Source of the DNA: Virgisporangium aliadipatigenens
GTDB taxonomy: Bacteria; Actinomycetota; Actinomycetes; Mycobacteriales; Micromonosporaceae
Assembly: GCF_016863615.1 (NCBI RefSeq)
Contig: NZ_BOPF01000065.1
Location: forward strand, 1-37,516
Reading direction: 5' to 3'
Length of the DNA stretch: 37,516 nucleotides
In this document: piece by piece, positions 1-7,141 of the stretch
Numbering within the stretch: the first letter of the stretch is position 1
Layout of the letters: every line of letters begins with the position of its first letter
Position numbers and translations under genes: made by a program
The notes under the pieces: model-generated
What the model was told of the DNA's origin: nothing
Databases searched by the model: none
What the model saw: only the letters and a program-made list of their open reading frames with translations

Positions 1-54
1 CCCCGCGGGCATGCGACATGAAAGATCTTTAGCTTCTCCGAAACACATGACCAC

Positions 55-60
55 TAGCCT
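55..60 (+). promoter_or_regulatory. putative -10 box of a leaderless promoter for the ATP-grasp gene
   Basis: TAGCCT matches the actinobacterial TAnnnT -10 consensus and ends 6 nt before the ATG at 67. No Shine-Dalgarno sequence lies between, so the transcript probably starts at or next to the A of the ATG. The same geometry occurs before seven other genes here. No clear -35 element is visible. Confidence 0.45.
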
Positions 61-66
61 TCGTCC

Positions 67-1614
67 ATGGCGGACATTTTCGATGCGTATCCGATGTCCG
101 CGGCGTGGGACGAGATGTTCGCCCGGCCCGGCCTGCCCCGGCCCGCGTACGAGTCCGTCTTCGCGACGCTGCAGCCGCTCGCCCCAGCTGACCTGCGCTT
201 CCGTGCCGATCAGCTGGCCCGCGTCTTCACCGACCGGGGCGTGACGTTTGCCTACGCGGGTGAGGAACGCCCCTTCCCGCTCGACCTCATCCCGCGCATC
301 ATCGACGCCTACGAGTGGGACCTGCTCACCCGGGCCGTGCGGCAACGGGTGCGCACGCTCGAGGCGTTTCTCGCCGACCTGTACGGCAAGTGCGAGGTGC
401 TGCGCGACGGACTGGTGCCGCGGCGGGTGATCGCCACCAGCGCGCACTTCCGCCGCGAGGCGTACGCGATCGACCCCCCGAACGGCGTCCGCGTCCACGT
501 CAGCGGCGTCGACCTGGTCCGCGACGAACTGGGCCGCTTCCGGGTGCTGGAGGACAACCTGCGCATCCCGTCCGGGGTCAGCTACGTCATCGAGAACCGG
601 CGCGCCATGACACAGACGATGCCCGCGCTCTTCGCCGACGCCCCCGTGCGGCCGGTCGACGACTACCCGGCCCGGCTGCTGGCGGCCCTGCGCGCGGCCG
701 CGCCGGCCGGGGTCGACGACCCGTGCGTGGTGGTGCTCACGCCCGGCGTCTACAACGCGGCCTACTTCGAGCACGCCCTCCTCGCCCGCCTCATGGGCGT
801 CGAACTCGTCGAGGGGCGCGACCTGCGCTGCACCGCCAACCGGGTCTGGATGCGCACCACCCACGGCGAACGCCCGGTGCATGTGGTGTACCGCCGGGTC
901 GACGACGACTTCATCGACCCGCTGCACTTCCGGCCGGACTCGGTGATCGGCACGCCCGGCATCGTCAACGCCGCCCGCGCCGGCAACGTCACCCTGGCCA
1001 ACGCCATCGGCAACGGCGTCGCCGACGACAAGCTCATCTACACCTACGTGCCCGACCTGATCCGGTACTACCTGCACGAGGAGCCGCTGATCGACAACGT
1101 CGAGACGTGGCGCCTCGACGACCCGGACATCCTCGCCGACGTGCTCGACCGCCTGGACGAACTGGTCCTGAAGCCGGTCGACGGGGCGGGCGGCAAGGGG
1201 ATCGTGATCGGCCCGCAGGCCTCGTCCGGGGACCTGGCCGCGCTGCGCACGGCAGTCCTGAAGGACCCGCGCGGGTGGATCGCGCAGCGGCCCGTCGCGC
1301 TGTCGACCTCGCCCACCCTCGTCGCCGACCGGGTCGCGCCGCGCCACATCGACCTGCGGCCGTTCGCCGTGAACGACGGCACCGACGTGTGGCTGCTCCC
1401 CGGCGGCCTCACCCGGGTGGCGCTGCCCGAAGGAGCCCTGGTCGTCAACTCCAGCCAGGGTGGAGGATCGAAGGACACCTGGGTCCTGGCCAGTCCCCTC
1501 ACACCGACACCCCGGCCCATGGCGGAGCCGCCGCCCGCCGGACCGCCGCCCGGGGAGCCCGCCGAACGGGACCTGGGGCCGGCCGCGGCGCAGGCCGCGC
1601 AGCAGCAGCAATAA
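67..1614 (+). CDS. circularly permuted ATP-grasp type 2 family protein
   Basis: 515 aa. It belongs to the circularly permuted ATP-grasp family formerly split into DUF404/DUF407. The nucleotide-binding part includes a Gly-rich KPVDGAGGKG stretch near residues 366-375, and a GTPGIVNAARAGN-type segment near 298-310 is typical of the family. Members are predicted to form amide or peptide bonds with ATP; the substrate is unknown. The ATG at 67 is chosen because it opens the conserved N-terminus and has a leaderless-type -10 box just before it. The last 40 or so residues are Pro/Ala/Gln-rich and probably disordered. The stop lies 10 nt before the alpha-E gene, whose ribosome binding site starts at this stop, so the two are co-transcribed. 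Iyer and colleagues predicted a peptide-forming or peptide-tagging role for this ATP-grasp/alpha-E/transglutaminase association. Family assignment is firm; function is inferred. Confidence 0.9.
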   Translation: MADIFDAYPMSAAWDEMFARPGLPRPAYESVFATLQPLAPADLRFRADQLARVFTDRGVTFAYAGEERPFPLDLIPRIIDAYEWDLLTRAVRQRVRTLEAFLADLYGKCEVLRDGLVPRRVIATSAHFRREAYAIDPPNGVRVHVSGVDLVRDELGRFRVLEDNLRIPSGVSYVIENRRAMTQTMPALFADAPVRPVDDYPARLLAALRAAAPAGVDDPCVVVLTPGVYNAAYFEHALLARLMGVELVEGRDLRCTANRVWMRTTHGERPVHVVYRRVDDDFIDPLHFRPDSVIGTPGIVNAARAGNVTLANAIGNGVADDKLIYTYVPDLIRYYLHEEPLIDNVETWRLDDPDILADVLDRLDELVLKPVDGAGGKGIVIGPQASSGDLAALRTAVLKDPRGWIAQRPVALSTSPTLVADRVAPRHIDLRPFAVNDGTDVWLLPGGLTRVALPEGALVVNSSQGGGSKDTWVLASPLTPTPRPMAEPPPAGPPPGEPAERDLGPAAAQAAQQQQ

Positions 1615-1624
1615 GGAGGGGTCG

Positions 1625-2563
1625 ATGCTCAGCCGGATCGCCGAGTCCCTCTTCTGGATCGGCCGCTACGTCGAACGCGCCGACGACACCGCGCGCATCC
1701 TGGACGCTTTTCTCACCCGGTTGCTCGAAGACCCGTGGGCCGACGAGGACCGGGGCGGCCGGCAGCTGCTCGCCACGCTCGGCGCCGCCTCCCCGGGCGA
1801 CGGCCGGCTGACGACCGCCGCCGTGCTGGAGACGCTGGCGTTCGACGCCGAGAACCCGGGCGCGATCGCCGGTGCGCTGACCGCCGCCCGGGACAACGCC
1901 CGCGGCTGCCGGGAGACCGTCTCGACCGAGATGTGGGAGTGCCTCAACGTCACCTGGCACGCCCTCGGTGCGCGGCGCCTCGCGGCCGACCGGCTCGGCC
2001 CGGCGGTCTACCTGGCGTTCGTGCGGGAACGCGCCGCCGTCCTCGCCGGGCTGGCCGAGTCGACGATGAGCCGCGACGACGGGTGGCGGTTCCTGGTGCT
2101 GGGGCGTTCGCTCGAACGGGTCGACATGACCACCCGCCTGCTCTCCGTCCAGGCCGACGCGGCACCGGAGCATCCCGCGTGGCGCACGGCCCTGCGGGCC
2201 AGCGGCGCCGACGAGTCGTTCCTGCGGACCCACGGGGGGCACGTGCGCGCCGACCGGGTCGTCGAGTTCCTGCTCCTGGACCGTCTCTTCCCCAGGTCCG
2301 TGCTGCACGCGCTGACCACGGCGGAGGACTGCCTGCGGCAGTTGGATCCCTCGATGGAACGGGCCGGAGTGGCCGACCCCGCCCGCCGGCCCATCGGGCG
2401 GGCGCGCACCCGGCTCGAGTACACCGACTCGAAGGTGCTGCTCGCCGACCTGCCCGCCGCACTGACCGACCTGCAGGACGCCTGCGCGACGGCGAGCGCG
2501 GCCGTCACCGACCGGTACTTCCCCGAGTCGGTGCCGGTGAGCTGGGCGCACGAGGAGGTCTGA
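1625..2563 (+). CDS. alpha-E domain-containing protein (DUF403)
   Basis: 312 aa. The N-terminus MLSRIAESLFWIGRYVERAD is the hallmark of the alpha-E (DUF403) all-helical family, which almost always occurs beside or fused to circularly permuted ATP-grasp proteins. The ATG at 1625 has a strong ribosome binding site (AAGGAGGGG) about 5 nt upstream, overlapping the stop of the ATP-grasp gene. No catalytic motif is known for the family; it is thought to partner the ATP-grasp enzyme. The downstream transglutaminase gene starts 3 nt after this stop, so the three genes form one tight transcription unit. Length and conserved N-terminus are normal for a free-standing member. Confidence 0.9.
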   Translation: MLSRIAESLFWIGRYVERADDTARILDAFLTRLLEDPWADEDRGGRQLLATLGAASPGDGRLTTAAVLETLAFDAENPGAIAGALTAARDNARGCRETVSTEMWECLNVTWHALGARRLAADRLGPAVYLAFVRERAAVLAGLAESTMSRDDGWRFLVLGRSLERVDMTTRLLSVQADAAPEHPAWRTALRASGADESFLRTHGGHVRADRVVEFLLLDRLFPRSVLHALTTAEDCLRQLDPSMERAGVADPARRPIGRARTRLEYTDSKVLLADLPAALTDLQDACATASAAVTDRYFPESVPVSWAHEEV

Positions 2564-2565
2564 AC

Positions 2566-3396
2566 ATGTCCTGGCGGCTGCGGATCAGGCACATCACCGG
2601 GTTCACCTACGCCGGCAAGGCGCACGCGTCGTACAACGAGGCGCGGCTGACGCCGATGACGCTGCCGTGGCAGGTGACGCTGTTCAGCCAGGTGGAAGTG
2701 CAGCCGGTCGCGCCGGTGTACCGGTACTACGACTACTGGGGCACGCTCGTCACCTCGTTCGACCTGCAACGCGCGCACGGCGAGCTGAAGGTCGTCGCGA
2801 GCAGCCTCGTCGAGACCGACACCCCGCCCGCCGTATCCGTGGTCGATTGGTCGGCGATCGGCGAGGCTTCTGACCCGCATGCCGAGATGCTGGCGCAGAC
2901 GCCGCGCACCGCCGTCGCGGAGGACCTCGCCGCCCAGGCCGCCGCCGCCTCCCCGGGTGACCCTCTTGCGGCGGGGAGGGCGATCGCCGAGTTCGTCCGT
3001 TCGCACGTCGACTACGTGCCCGGCTCGACCGGGGTGCAGACCTCGGCGCAGGAGGCCTGGACCCTGCGCAAGGGCGTGTGCCAGGACATCGCCCACCTGA
3101 CCGTCGGGCTCCTGCGCGCCCGCGGCCTGCCCGCGCGGTACGTCTCCGGCTACCTGCACCCGCAGCGCGAGGCGCAGGTCGGCAGGACGGTCGAGGGGCA
3201 GAGCCACGCCTGGGTCGAGTACTGGTGCGGCGACTGGGTCGGCTACGACCCGACGAACGGCGTCCCGGTCGGGCCGCAGCACGTCGTCGTCGCGCGCGGG
3301 CGGGACTATGACGACGTGTCGCCGCTCAAGGGCGTGTACCACGGGTCGCCCGCCAGCCACCTCGGCGTAACGGTGGAGATCACCCGGGTCACCTGA
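2566..3396 (+). CDS. transglutaminase-like family protein
   Basis: 276 aa. It has an N-terminal beta-rich bacterial transglutaminase-like region (about residues 1-95) followed by a papain-like transglutaminase core. The triad is visible: Cys172 in GVCQDIAH, His214 in GQSHAWVEYW and Asp228 in GYDPTNG. The ATG at 2566 follows GAGGAGG 8 nt upstream, at the end of the alpha-E gene. The family may act as cysteine peptidase, amidase or crosslinker. In this operon it is expected to process or transfer the product of the ATP-grasp enzyme, but no substrate can be read from the sequence. No signal peptide is seen, so it is probably cytoplasmic. A 22-bp hairpin starts within the stop codon region. Confidence 0.9.
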   Translation: MSWRLRIRHITGFTYAGKAHASYNEARLTPMTLPWQVTLFSQVEVQPVAPVYRYYDYWGTLVTSFDLQRAHGELKVVASSLVETDTPPAVSVVDWSAIGEASDPHAEMLAQTPRTAVAEDLAAQAAAASPGDPLAAGRAIAEFVRSHVDYVPGSTGVQTSAQEAWTLRKGVCQDIAHLTVGLLRARGLPARYVSGYLHPQREAQVGRTVEGQSHAWVEYWCGDWVGYDPTNGVPVGPQHVVVARGRDYDDVSPLKGVYHGSPASHLGVTVEITRVT

Positions 3397-3463
3397 CCCT
3401 GTCCTGTCGGTCATCGGCGTCTGGGTCCGCCGCAGGCCCGTCGATGACCGGCAGGGCAGGGTC
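3395..3463 (+). terminator. long stem-loop at the end of the ATP-grasp operon
   Basis: Arms 3395-3416 and 3442-3463 form a 22-bp stem with a 25-nt loop. Twenty pairs are Watson-Crick and two are G-U when read as plus-strand RNA; the minus-strand transcript would have A-C mismatches instead. The left arm contains the last two bases of the transglutaminase stop codon. A 10-bp palindrome (3468-3477) followed by TCTTTT lies directly downstream and could be a second terminator element. Most likely this terminates or stabilizes the operon mRNA. Confidence 0.6.
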
Positions 3464-3539
3464 TAATGCCCCGGGGCTCTTTTCGGCGGACACAGTGGGT
3501 AAGGTGGCGGCCGGTGACGCGCTCCTCGGTGCGCGCCTC

Positions 3540-3612
3540 GGGGCCGTAGCCCAATGGCAGAGGCACACGGTTTAGGTCCGTGCCAGTGTGAGTTCGACTC
3601 TCACCGGCCCCA
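3540..3612 (+). tRNA. tRNA with UAG anticodon (Leu by codon), short variable loop
   Basis: 73 nt, fully foldable. The acceptor stem is GGGGCCG/CGGCCCC (7 bp) with discriminator A; CCA is not encoded. The anticodon stem is CACGG/CCGTG with loop TTTAGGT, giving anticodon UAG, which reads the leucine codon CUA. The T-arm is GTGAG-TTCGACT-CTCAC. The D-arm has a 3-bp stem GCC/GGC with an enlarged loop containing GGCAGA, as in leucine or serine tRNAs; alternatively it has a 4-bp stem with one bulged A. The variable loop is only 5 nt (CCAGT), whereas bacterial tRNA-Leu has a long extra arm. The gene itself is well supported; the amino acid it carries is uncertain. A TAAGGT box at 3500-3505 could be its -10 element. 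Confidence 0.85.
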
Positions 3613-3629
3613 CCCTCACCCGCACGAGT

Positions 3630-3658
3630 GGACCCCCGCTCGTGGTGAGCGGGGGTCC
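3630..3658. terminator. perfect 12-bp hairpin between tRNA and hydrolase gene
   Basis: GGACCCCCGCTC and its exact complement flank a 5-nt loop (GTGGT). It lies 17 nt after the tRNA and 22 nt beyond the stop of the convergent hydrolase gene, so it can terminate from either side. It has no T-run, as is usual for intrinsic terminators in GC-rich actinomycetes. Confidence 0.65.
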
Positions 3659-3680
3659 GGGACCCGAGCAATGCCTGCGA

Positions 3681-4325
3681 CTACTTGATCTTCTTGTACT
3701 TGTAGGGGACGTAGCCCGAGTTCTTGGCCGAGGAGACCGAGACCTTGCGGTGGTTCATGTCGGAGGCGGTGCTGCCCTCCTCGTAGATCCAGAACGAGGT
3801 CTTGCCGGAGTTCGCCCACTTCTCGAAGAGCTGCACGTGCTTGCCCTTGCGCAGGACCATGTCACCGGGCTTGAGGTTCTTCCACGCGATCTTCGTGGAG
3901 ACCTGGTGCAGCGTGCGGGTGGTGCGGCTGCTGGTCAGCGCCCAGGTCATCGACACGAAGCCGGAGCAGTCGGTGCGGTACTTCTTGCCCTTGTTGATGT
4001 CCCAGGCGTACTTCGACTGGCTGTAGGGGACGTTGCGCTTGTACCAGTCCTTCGCCCGCTTGATCACGTCGGCGCGCTTGATGGTGCCGCCGTAGTTGAC
4101 CTTCGCGGCCGCGAACGGCGCGACCGCGGTCTCCTCCTCGCCCTCCGGAGTCTCCCCCGCGGGTGCGGCCGAGTCGTCCACCGCCTCGACGACGGTGACC
4201 CCCGTTTCGACGCCGGCCGGAACCCAGGACTCCTGCTTCGCGACCGCCTGCGTCGGGCCGGCGAGCACCAGACCCAGTCCGGCGGCCAGCGCTACGCCGA
4301 TCGCGATCTTTTTCAAAACCTTCAT
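3681..4325 (-). CDS. secreted NlpC/P60-like cell wall hydrolase
   Basis: 214 aa. Residues 1-27 form a signal peptide: KK-rich start, hydrophobic AIGVALAAGLGLVLAG, then an Ala-X-Ala-like end near TQAVA. An acidic, Ala/Glu-rich linker covers about residues 30-70. The catalytic domain carries the DCSGF motif with nucleophile Cys120, followed by KPGDMVLRKGKHVQLF with the presumed catalytic His163 and an acidic partner near Glu182-183. This is the NlpC/P60 or CHAP-like cysteine peptidase arrangement, so it should cut peptidoglycan peptides outside the cell. The ATG at 4325 has AGGAAAGG about 7 nt upstream and gives a proper signal peptide; longer starts would spoil it. The gene is divergent from a membrane-anchored HTH/lectin protein. 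Its extended Lys-rich C-terminus could bind anionic wall polymers. Confidence 0.85.
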   Translation of the reverse strand: MKVLKKIAIGVALAAGLGLVLAGPTQAVAKQESWVPAGVETGVTVVEAVDDSAAPAGETPEGEEETAVAPFAAAKVNYGGTIKRADVIKRAKDWYKRNVPYSQSKYAWDINKGKKYRTDCSGFVSMTWALTSSRTTRTLHQVSTKIAWKNLKPGDMVLRKGKHVQLFEKWANSGKTSFWIYEEGSTASDMNHRKVSVSSAKNSGYVPYKYKKIK

Positions 4326-4460
4326 CGTGAACCTTTCCTGCCCGTTCGAAATCGTTATTTCATTGAGAGATAAGGAGCGGGAAAGACCGGCCGGCTCTTG
4401 TCCCGCTTGCCATCTGGCGGCAGCGAAAGACAATCAGCGGGCCGCGGCGGCGGGCAACGG

Positions 4461-4496
4461 ATCCCGCGGTCCGGGATGGTCCCGGATCACCGGGAT
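4461..4496. promoter_or_regulatory. overlapping inverted repeats in the divergent intergenic region
   Basis: The 293-bp gap between the hydrolase and the HTH/lectin gene (4326-4618) holds no gene I can support. It contains two adjoining hairpins: 4461-4477 (ATCCCG/CGGGAT) and 4480-4495 (TCCCGG/CCGGGA). CCGGGAT also recurs directly at 4471 and 4490, 19 bp apart. This could be a regulator binding site between the divergent genes. The rest of the gap is less GC-rich, as expected for promoters, but I see no strong -35/-10 pair. Confidence 0.35.
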
Positions 4497-4618
4497 AGCG
4501 CTCTACCTGCATGGATGTGCCAGGTCACGCCGGGATCTCGACCGCCCGGAATCCCCACGACCTCGACGTGAGCCGTTACGATGCGACGGCACATGCCGAA
4601 TTCACGGGGAGGACGGCA

Positions 4619-5836
4619 TTGACTGATCACACTTCCGGACCCAATTTTCGCGGGCCGGATCCGGGCCGGGCGGACAGTCCGGCCGCATTCGTCACGCAGA
4701 TGCGACAGCTCAAGGAATGGTCGGGACTCGGCTTCAAGCAACTGGAGCAGCGGGCCGAACGCGCCGGTTCGCCGCTGCCGCACAGCACACTCTCGGCCGC
4801 GCTCGGGCGGGGCTCGCTGCCGCGCGCCGACCTGCTCGAGGCGTTCGTGCGGGCGTGCGGCTGCGACGACGAGACCGTGGACGCGTGGCTCGCCGCCCGG
4901 TCCCGGCTGGCCGGCGGGGTCACCCCGGCGCCGGCGCCCCCGTTGCCGGCGGGCTCCCTTCCGGCGACTCCGGAGTGGCCCGCCGCGCGGCGCGGCACCA
5001 CGGTGTACGCGGTGGTGCCGGCGCACGCGTTCGTGCAGGCGGACGGGTCGGGCGCGCCGGTCGCGGTGCCCGCGTCGGTCCGCCGGGCGCTGGGCCGCAT
5101 CACCCCGGCGCCGGTGCGCCGCGGCGGATGGCTGGTGCGGGTGTGCACGTCGGCGCTGGCGATCCTGACGCTCGCGCTGTTCTCCGTGACCGCCAGCCAG
5201 AGCGGCCACAACGTCGCCAACAACACGCCCGCGGCGCCGCCCGTGGCCGACCGGTCGCCGTCCGAGGCACCCCAGGTCGCCGCCGCGCCGCTCGCCTCCG
5301 CGTCCGGGTCCGGGGCACCGGGTTCGTCGGCGGCGTCGCCGTCGGCCTCCGCCACCACGTCGATCGGTCCCCACCAGCCGTCGAACGGCTTCTACCGGCT
5401 GCGGCCCGTCCACTCGTACAAGGCGAAGATGTGCGTCGGCCTCGCGGAGTCCGGCAGCCGGTTGATCCTGGCCCAGGAGGCCTGTTCGAAGAGCGACGAG
5501 CTGCACTTCGCGCTGGAGTACGCCGGCCGTTCCGTCGAACGGATCAAGCCGCGCTCGACCCGGTTCGGCAAGGACGCGTGCGTGAGCGTGGTCGACACCG
5601 GTGCGTACAACGGCGTTCACCTGAACCGGTGCGGGGACCTGCGCTCCGTGCAGCTCTTCTGGACCGAGCGCACCCGCACCCTCCCCGGAGCCGGGGTGGC
5701 GTACCGGCTGCGCCCCACCGCTCATCCGGCCAAATGTCTGTCGGTCGACAAGCGCAGTTCCGCCAAGGGCGCACTGCTGGTCGAGCAGGATTGCACCGGA
5801 GGGAACTACCAGGAGTTCGCCCTCGAGAAGGCATAG
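4619..5836 (+). CDS. membrane-anchored HTH protein with C-terminal beta-trefoil (ricin-like) domain
   Basis: 405 aa from the TTG at 4619, which has GGGAGGA 5-6 nt upstream. An in-frame ATG at 4511 lacks a ribosome binding site. Residues 26-98 form an XRE-like helix-turn-helix domain of the actinomycete type (LKEWSGLGFKQLEQRAERAG, then STLSAALGRGSLP). A Pro/Ala linker follows, then one transmembrane helix near 171-193 (LVRVCTSALAILTLALFSVTA), a Ser/Ala-rich extracellular spacer, and two beta-trefoil-like repeats (about 256-405; FYRLRPVHSYKAKMCVG and YRLRPTAHPAKCLSVD). The layout puts a DNA-binding head inside and a possible carbohydrate-binding domain outside. It may sense wall polymers and control nearby genes such as the divergent hydrolase; this is inference from layout and position. 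Confidence 0.85.
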   Translation: MTDHTSGPNFRGPDPGRADSPAAFVTQMRQLKEWSGLGFKQLEQRAERAGSPLPHSTLSAALGRGSLPRADLLEAFVRACGCDDETVDAWLAARSRLAGGVTPAPAPPLPAGSLPATPEWPAARRGTTVYAVVPAHAFVQADGSGAPVAVPASVRRALGRITPAPVRRGGWLVRVCTSALAILTLALFSVTASQSGHNVANNTPAAPPVADRSPSEAPQVAAAPLASASGSGAPGSSAASPSASATTSIGPHQPSNGFYRLRPVHSYKAKMCVGLAESGSRLILAQEACSKSDELHFALEYAGRSVERIKPRSTRFGKDACVSVVDTGAYNGVHLNRCGDLRSVQLFWTERTRTLPGAGVAYRLRPTAHPAKCLSVDKRSSAKGALLVEQDCTGGNYQEFALEKA

Positions 5837-5874
5837 CAATCCCCCGTACGCGGCAATCCTCGACCGGTCCCCGC

Positions 5875-5903
5875 TTGACAATGGCCGACCGGACGAATAT
5901 CAA
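5875..5903 (+). promoter_or_regulatory. putative housekeeping promoter upstream of the polysaccharide genes
   Basis: TTGACA (5875-5880) and TATCAA (5898-5903) are separated by 17 bp, close to the sigma-70/HrdB consensus. It would give a leader of about 200 nt before the GTG at 6109. The gap 5837-6108 contains no gene I can support; I did not recognise a known riboswitch in it. Confidence 0.5.
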
Positions 5904-6096
5904 TCGTCGCGGCCGCTTATTTCGTTGCACCGGGGGACGTCGCGACACGACCGACGTGATCTTCACTCGTTCGTGTACCGCCGTGCGGGCGAATTGGCCA
6001 CCGACCGCTGTCAATAATCGCAGCATACGCACTGACCTGCGAAAAGTTACGGGCAAATACGGGCCGATTGAAGTGGAATCGACCCTTCGCCGTCTC

Positions 6097-6102
6097 TAAG
6101 TT
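6097..6102 (+). promoter_or_regulatory. putative -10 box of a leaderless promoter for the Pro/Gly-rich membrane protein
   Basis: TAAGTT fits TAnnnT and ends 6 nt before the GTG at 6109. No ribosome binding site precedes that GTG. This would be a second, leaderless start in addition to the upstream promoter near 5875. Confidence 0.4.
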
Positions 6103-6108
6103 TCCCGC

Positions 6109-7062
6109 GTGACTGTCGAGAGTTCGCCCGATTCCGCGAGCGCGGAAGATGAAACCAAACCCATCTCCCGAGACCTGCCGGTCGCGCCGTCACCGGTGTT
6201 CGTCGACGCTTCAGGAAAGCGTGGACGCCGAATCCGCCTCGCGTTCTACAGTGTTGGCGGATTGAGTCTCACCTATGCGGCAATGGTCGTGGTGAGCCTC
6301 GCGGGCGGGCCGATCGACCCCAACAACCTGGTCCCCTTCCCGGACCTGCTCAAGGGCAACGGGTCCGACTCCCGGGTCGTCGAGCAGGGCGGCGGCGTCC
6401 AGAACGGCGTCGGCGGAGGCGGCGGGGCCAAGAACTCCACCCGGCCCAACGGCGGTGCCGGTGGACTGCCGGAGAACGGCCCCTCGAACGTGCCGGCACC
6501 GGCCGCCCCGGGCGCCTCCGCACCGCCGCAGCCCGCGCCGTCGGTGGAAGCGACACCGGTCGTGCCGCCCGCGGCGTCCAGCGCGCCGCCGATCGTCCCC
6601 AGCCAGCCCGCCCCGGGCAGCTCGTCGCCCGCCAGCTCCGGCGGGCAGACGGAGGGCGGCACCTCCGTACCACCGGCCGGGAACCCCCAGGGGCCGGCCG
6701 AGCCGCAGGTGCCCACCGAGCCGACGTCCGGCACGGGCACCAGCGGCGGCACCGGCGGCGGAACGGGCACGGGTGACACCGGCACGGGCGGAGGCGGCAC
6801 GGACCCGGGGACGCCGATCGTGACCGCGCCGCCGGTGATCGCTCCGCAGCCCGGGCCGCGTGCCGAGTCGAGCGCGGGCGGCGTCAGCTCCGGGGGCTCC
6901 TCCGGCGGCGGCTCGTCTTCGGGCTCCGCGACGCCCGAGAGCGACGCGATCAGCGCGGCACCTCAGATGACCGAGGCCGTCGAGTCGACCGCGCAGCCCA
7001 CCACGGGTCGCGCCCGCGGCACCGCCCCGTCGATCACCGAATCGGCGGGTACCGCGCAATGA
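6109..7062 (+). CDS. Pro/Gly/Ser-rich single-pass membrane protein of unknown function
   Basis: 317 aa. Residues 1-43 are a short, presumably cytoplasmic segment ending in the basic KRGRRIR. One transmembrane helix follows at about 44-66 (LAFYSVGGLSLTYAAMVVVSLAG). The remaining 250 residues are low complexity: Gly-rich stretches, Pro/Ala/Ser stretches and GTGTGDTGTGG-like runs, with no cysteines or recognizable domain. It probably reaches through the cell wall. The GTG at 6109 is preceded by a leaderless-type -10 box. It sits 79 nt before the fused deacetylase/glycosyltransferase gene and is probably co-transcribed, suggesting a structural or accessory role in export or anchoring of that polysaccharide. 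I do not recognise a named family. Confidence 0.75.
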   Translation: MTVESSPDSASAEDETKPISRDLPVAPSPVFVDASGKRGRRIRLAFYSVGGLSLTYAAMVVVSLAGGPIDPNNLVPFPDLLKGNGSDSRVVEQGGGVQNGVGGGGGAKNSTRPNGGAGGLPENGPSNVPAPAAPGASAPPQPAPSVEATPVVPPAASSAPPIVPSQPAPGSSSPASSGGQTEGGTSVPPAGNPQGPAEPQVPTEPTSGTGTSGGTGGGTGTGDTGTGGGGTDPGTPIVTAPPVIAPQPGPRAESSAGGVSSGGSSGGGSSSGSATPESDAISAAPQMTEAVESTAQPTTGRARGTAPSITESAGTAQ

Positions 7063-7086
7063 GCGGACGCTTGCGGGAGCGAATCA
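7060..7086 (+). repeat. short intergenic repeat-like element starting at a stop codon
   Basis: TGAGCGGACGC, then TTGCGGGAGCGAATCA, begins exactly at the TGA stop of the upstream gene. It resembles the TGAGCGCGCGG...CTTGCGCGGGGAGCA element near clpS in having the same position at a stop codon, a palindromic GC core and a purine-rich end. Membership of one dispersed family is a guess from this window alone. Confidence 0.35.
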
Positions 7087-7141
7087 AGGGGCACTGCGCG
7101 CTCGCGTCTCAGGGCGCCGGAGAGCGAAGCGAGCCGGTGAC

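Noticed and set aside
1499-2551. Long open frames antisense to the alpha-E gene and to many other genes
   Set aside because: In GC-rich DNA, third-position bias leaves long open antisense frames. They lack ribosome binding sites, recognisable domains and sensible composition.
4326-4510. c-di-AMP (ydaO-type) riboswitch before the secreted hydrolase gene
   Set aside because: These riboswitches often precede cell wall hydrolase genes in actinomycetes, but I found none of the conserved core sequences on the minus strand here.
4511-4618. ATG at 4511 as start of the HTH/lectin gene
   Set aside because: It has no ribosome binding site and adds 36 residues without family support; the TTG at 4619 has GGGAGGA at normal spacing.
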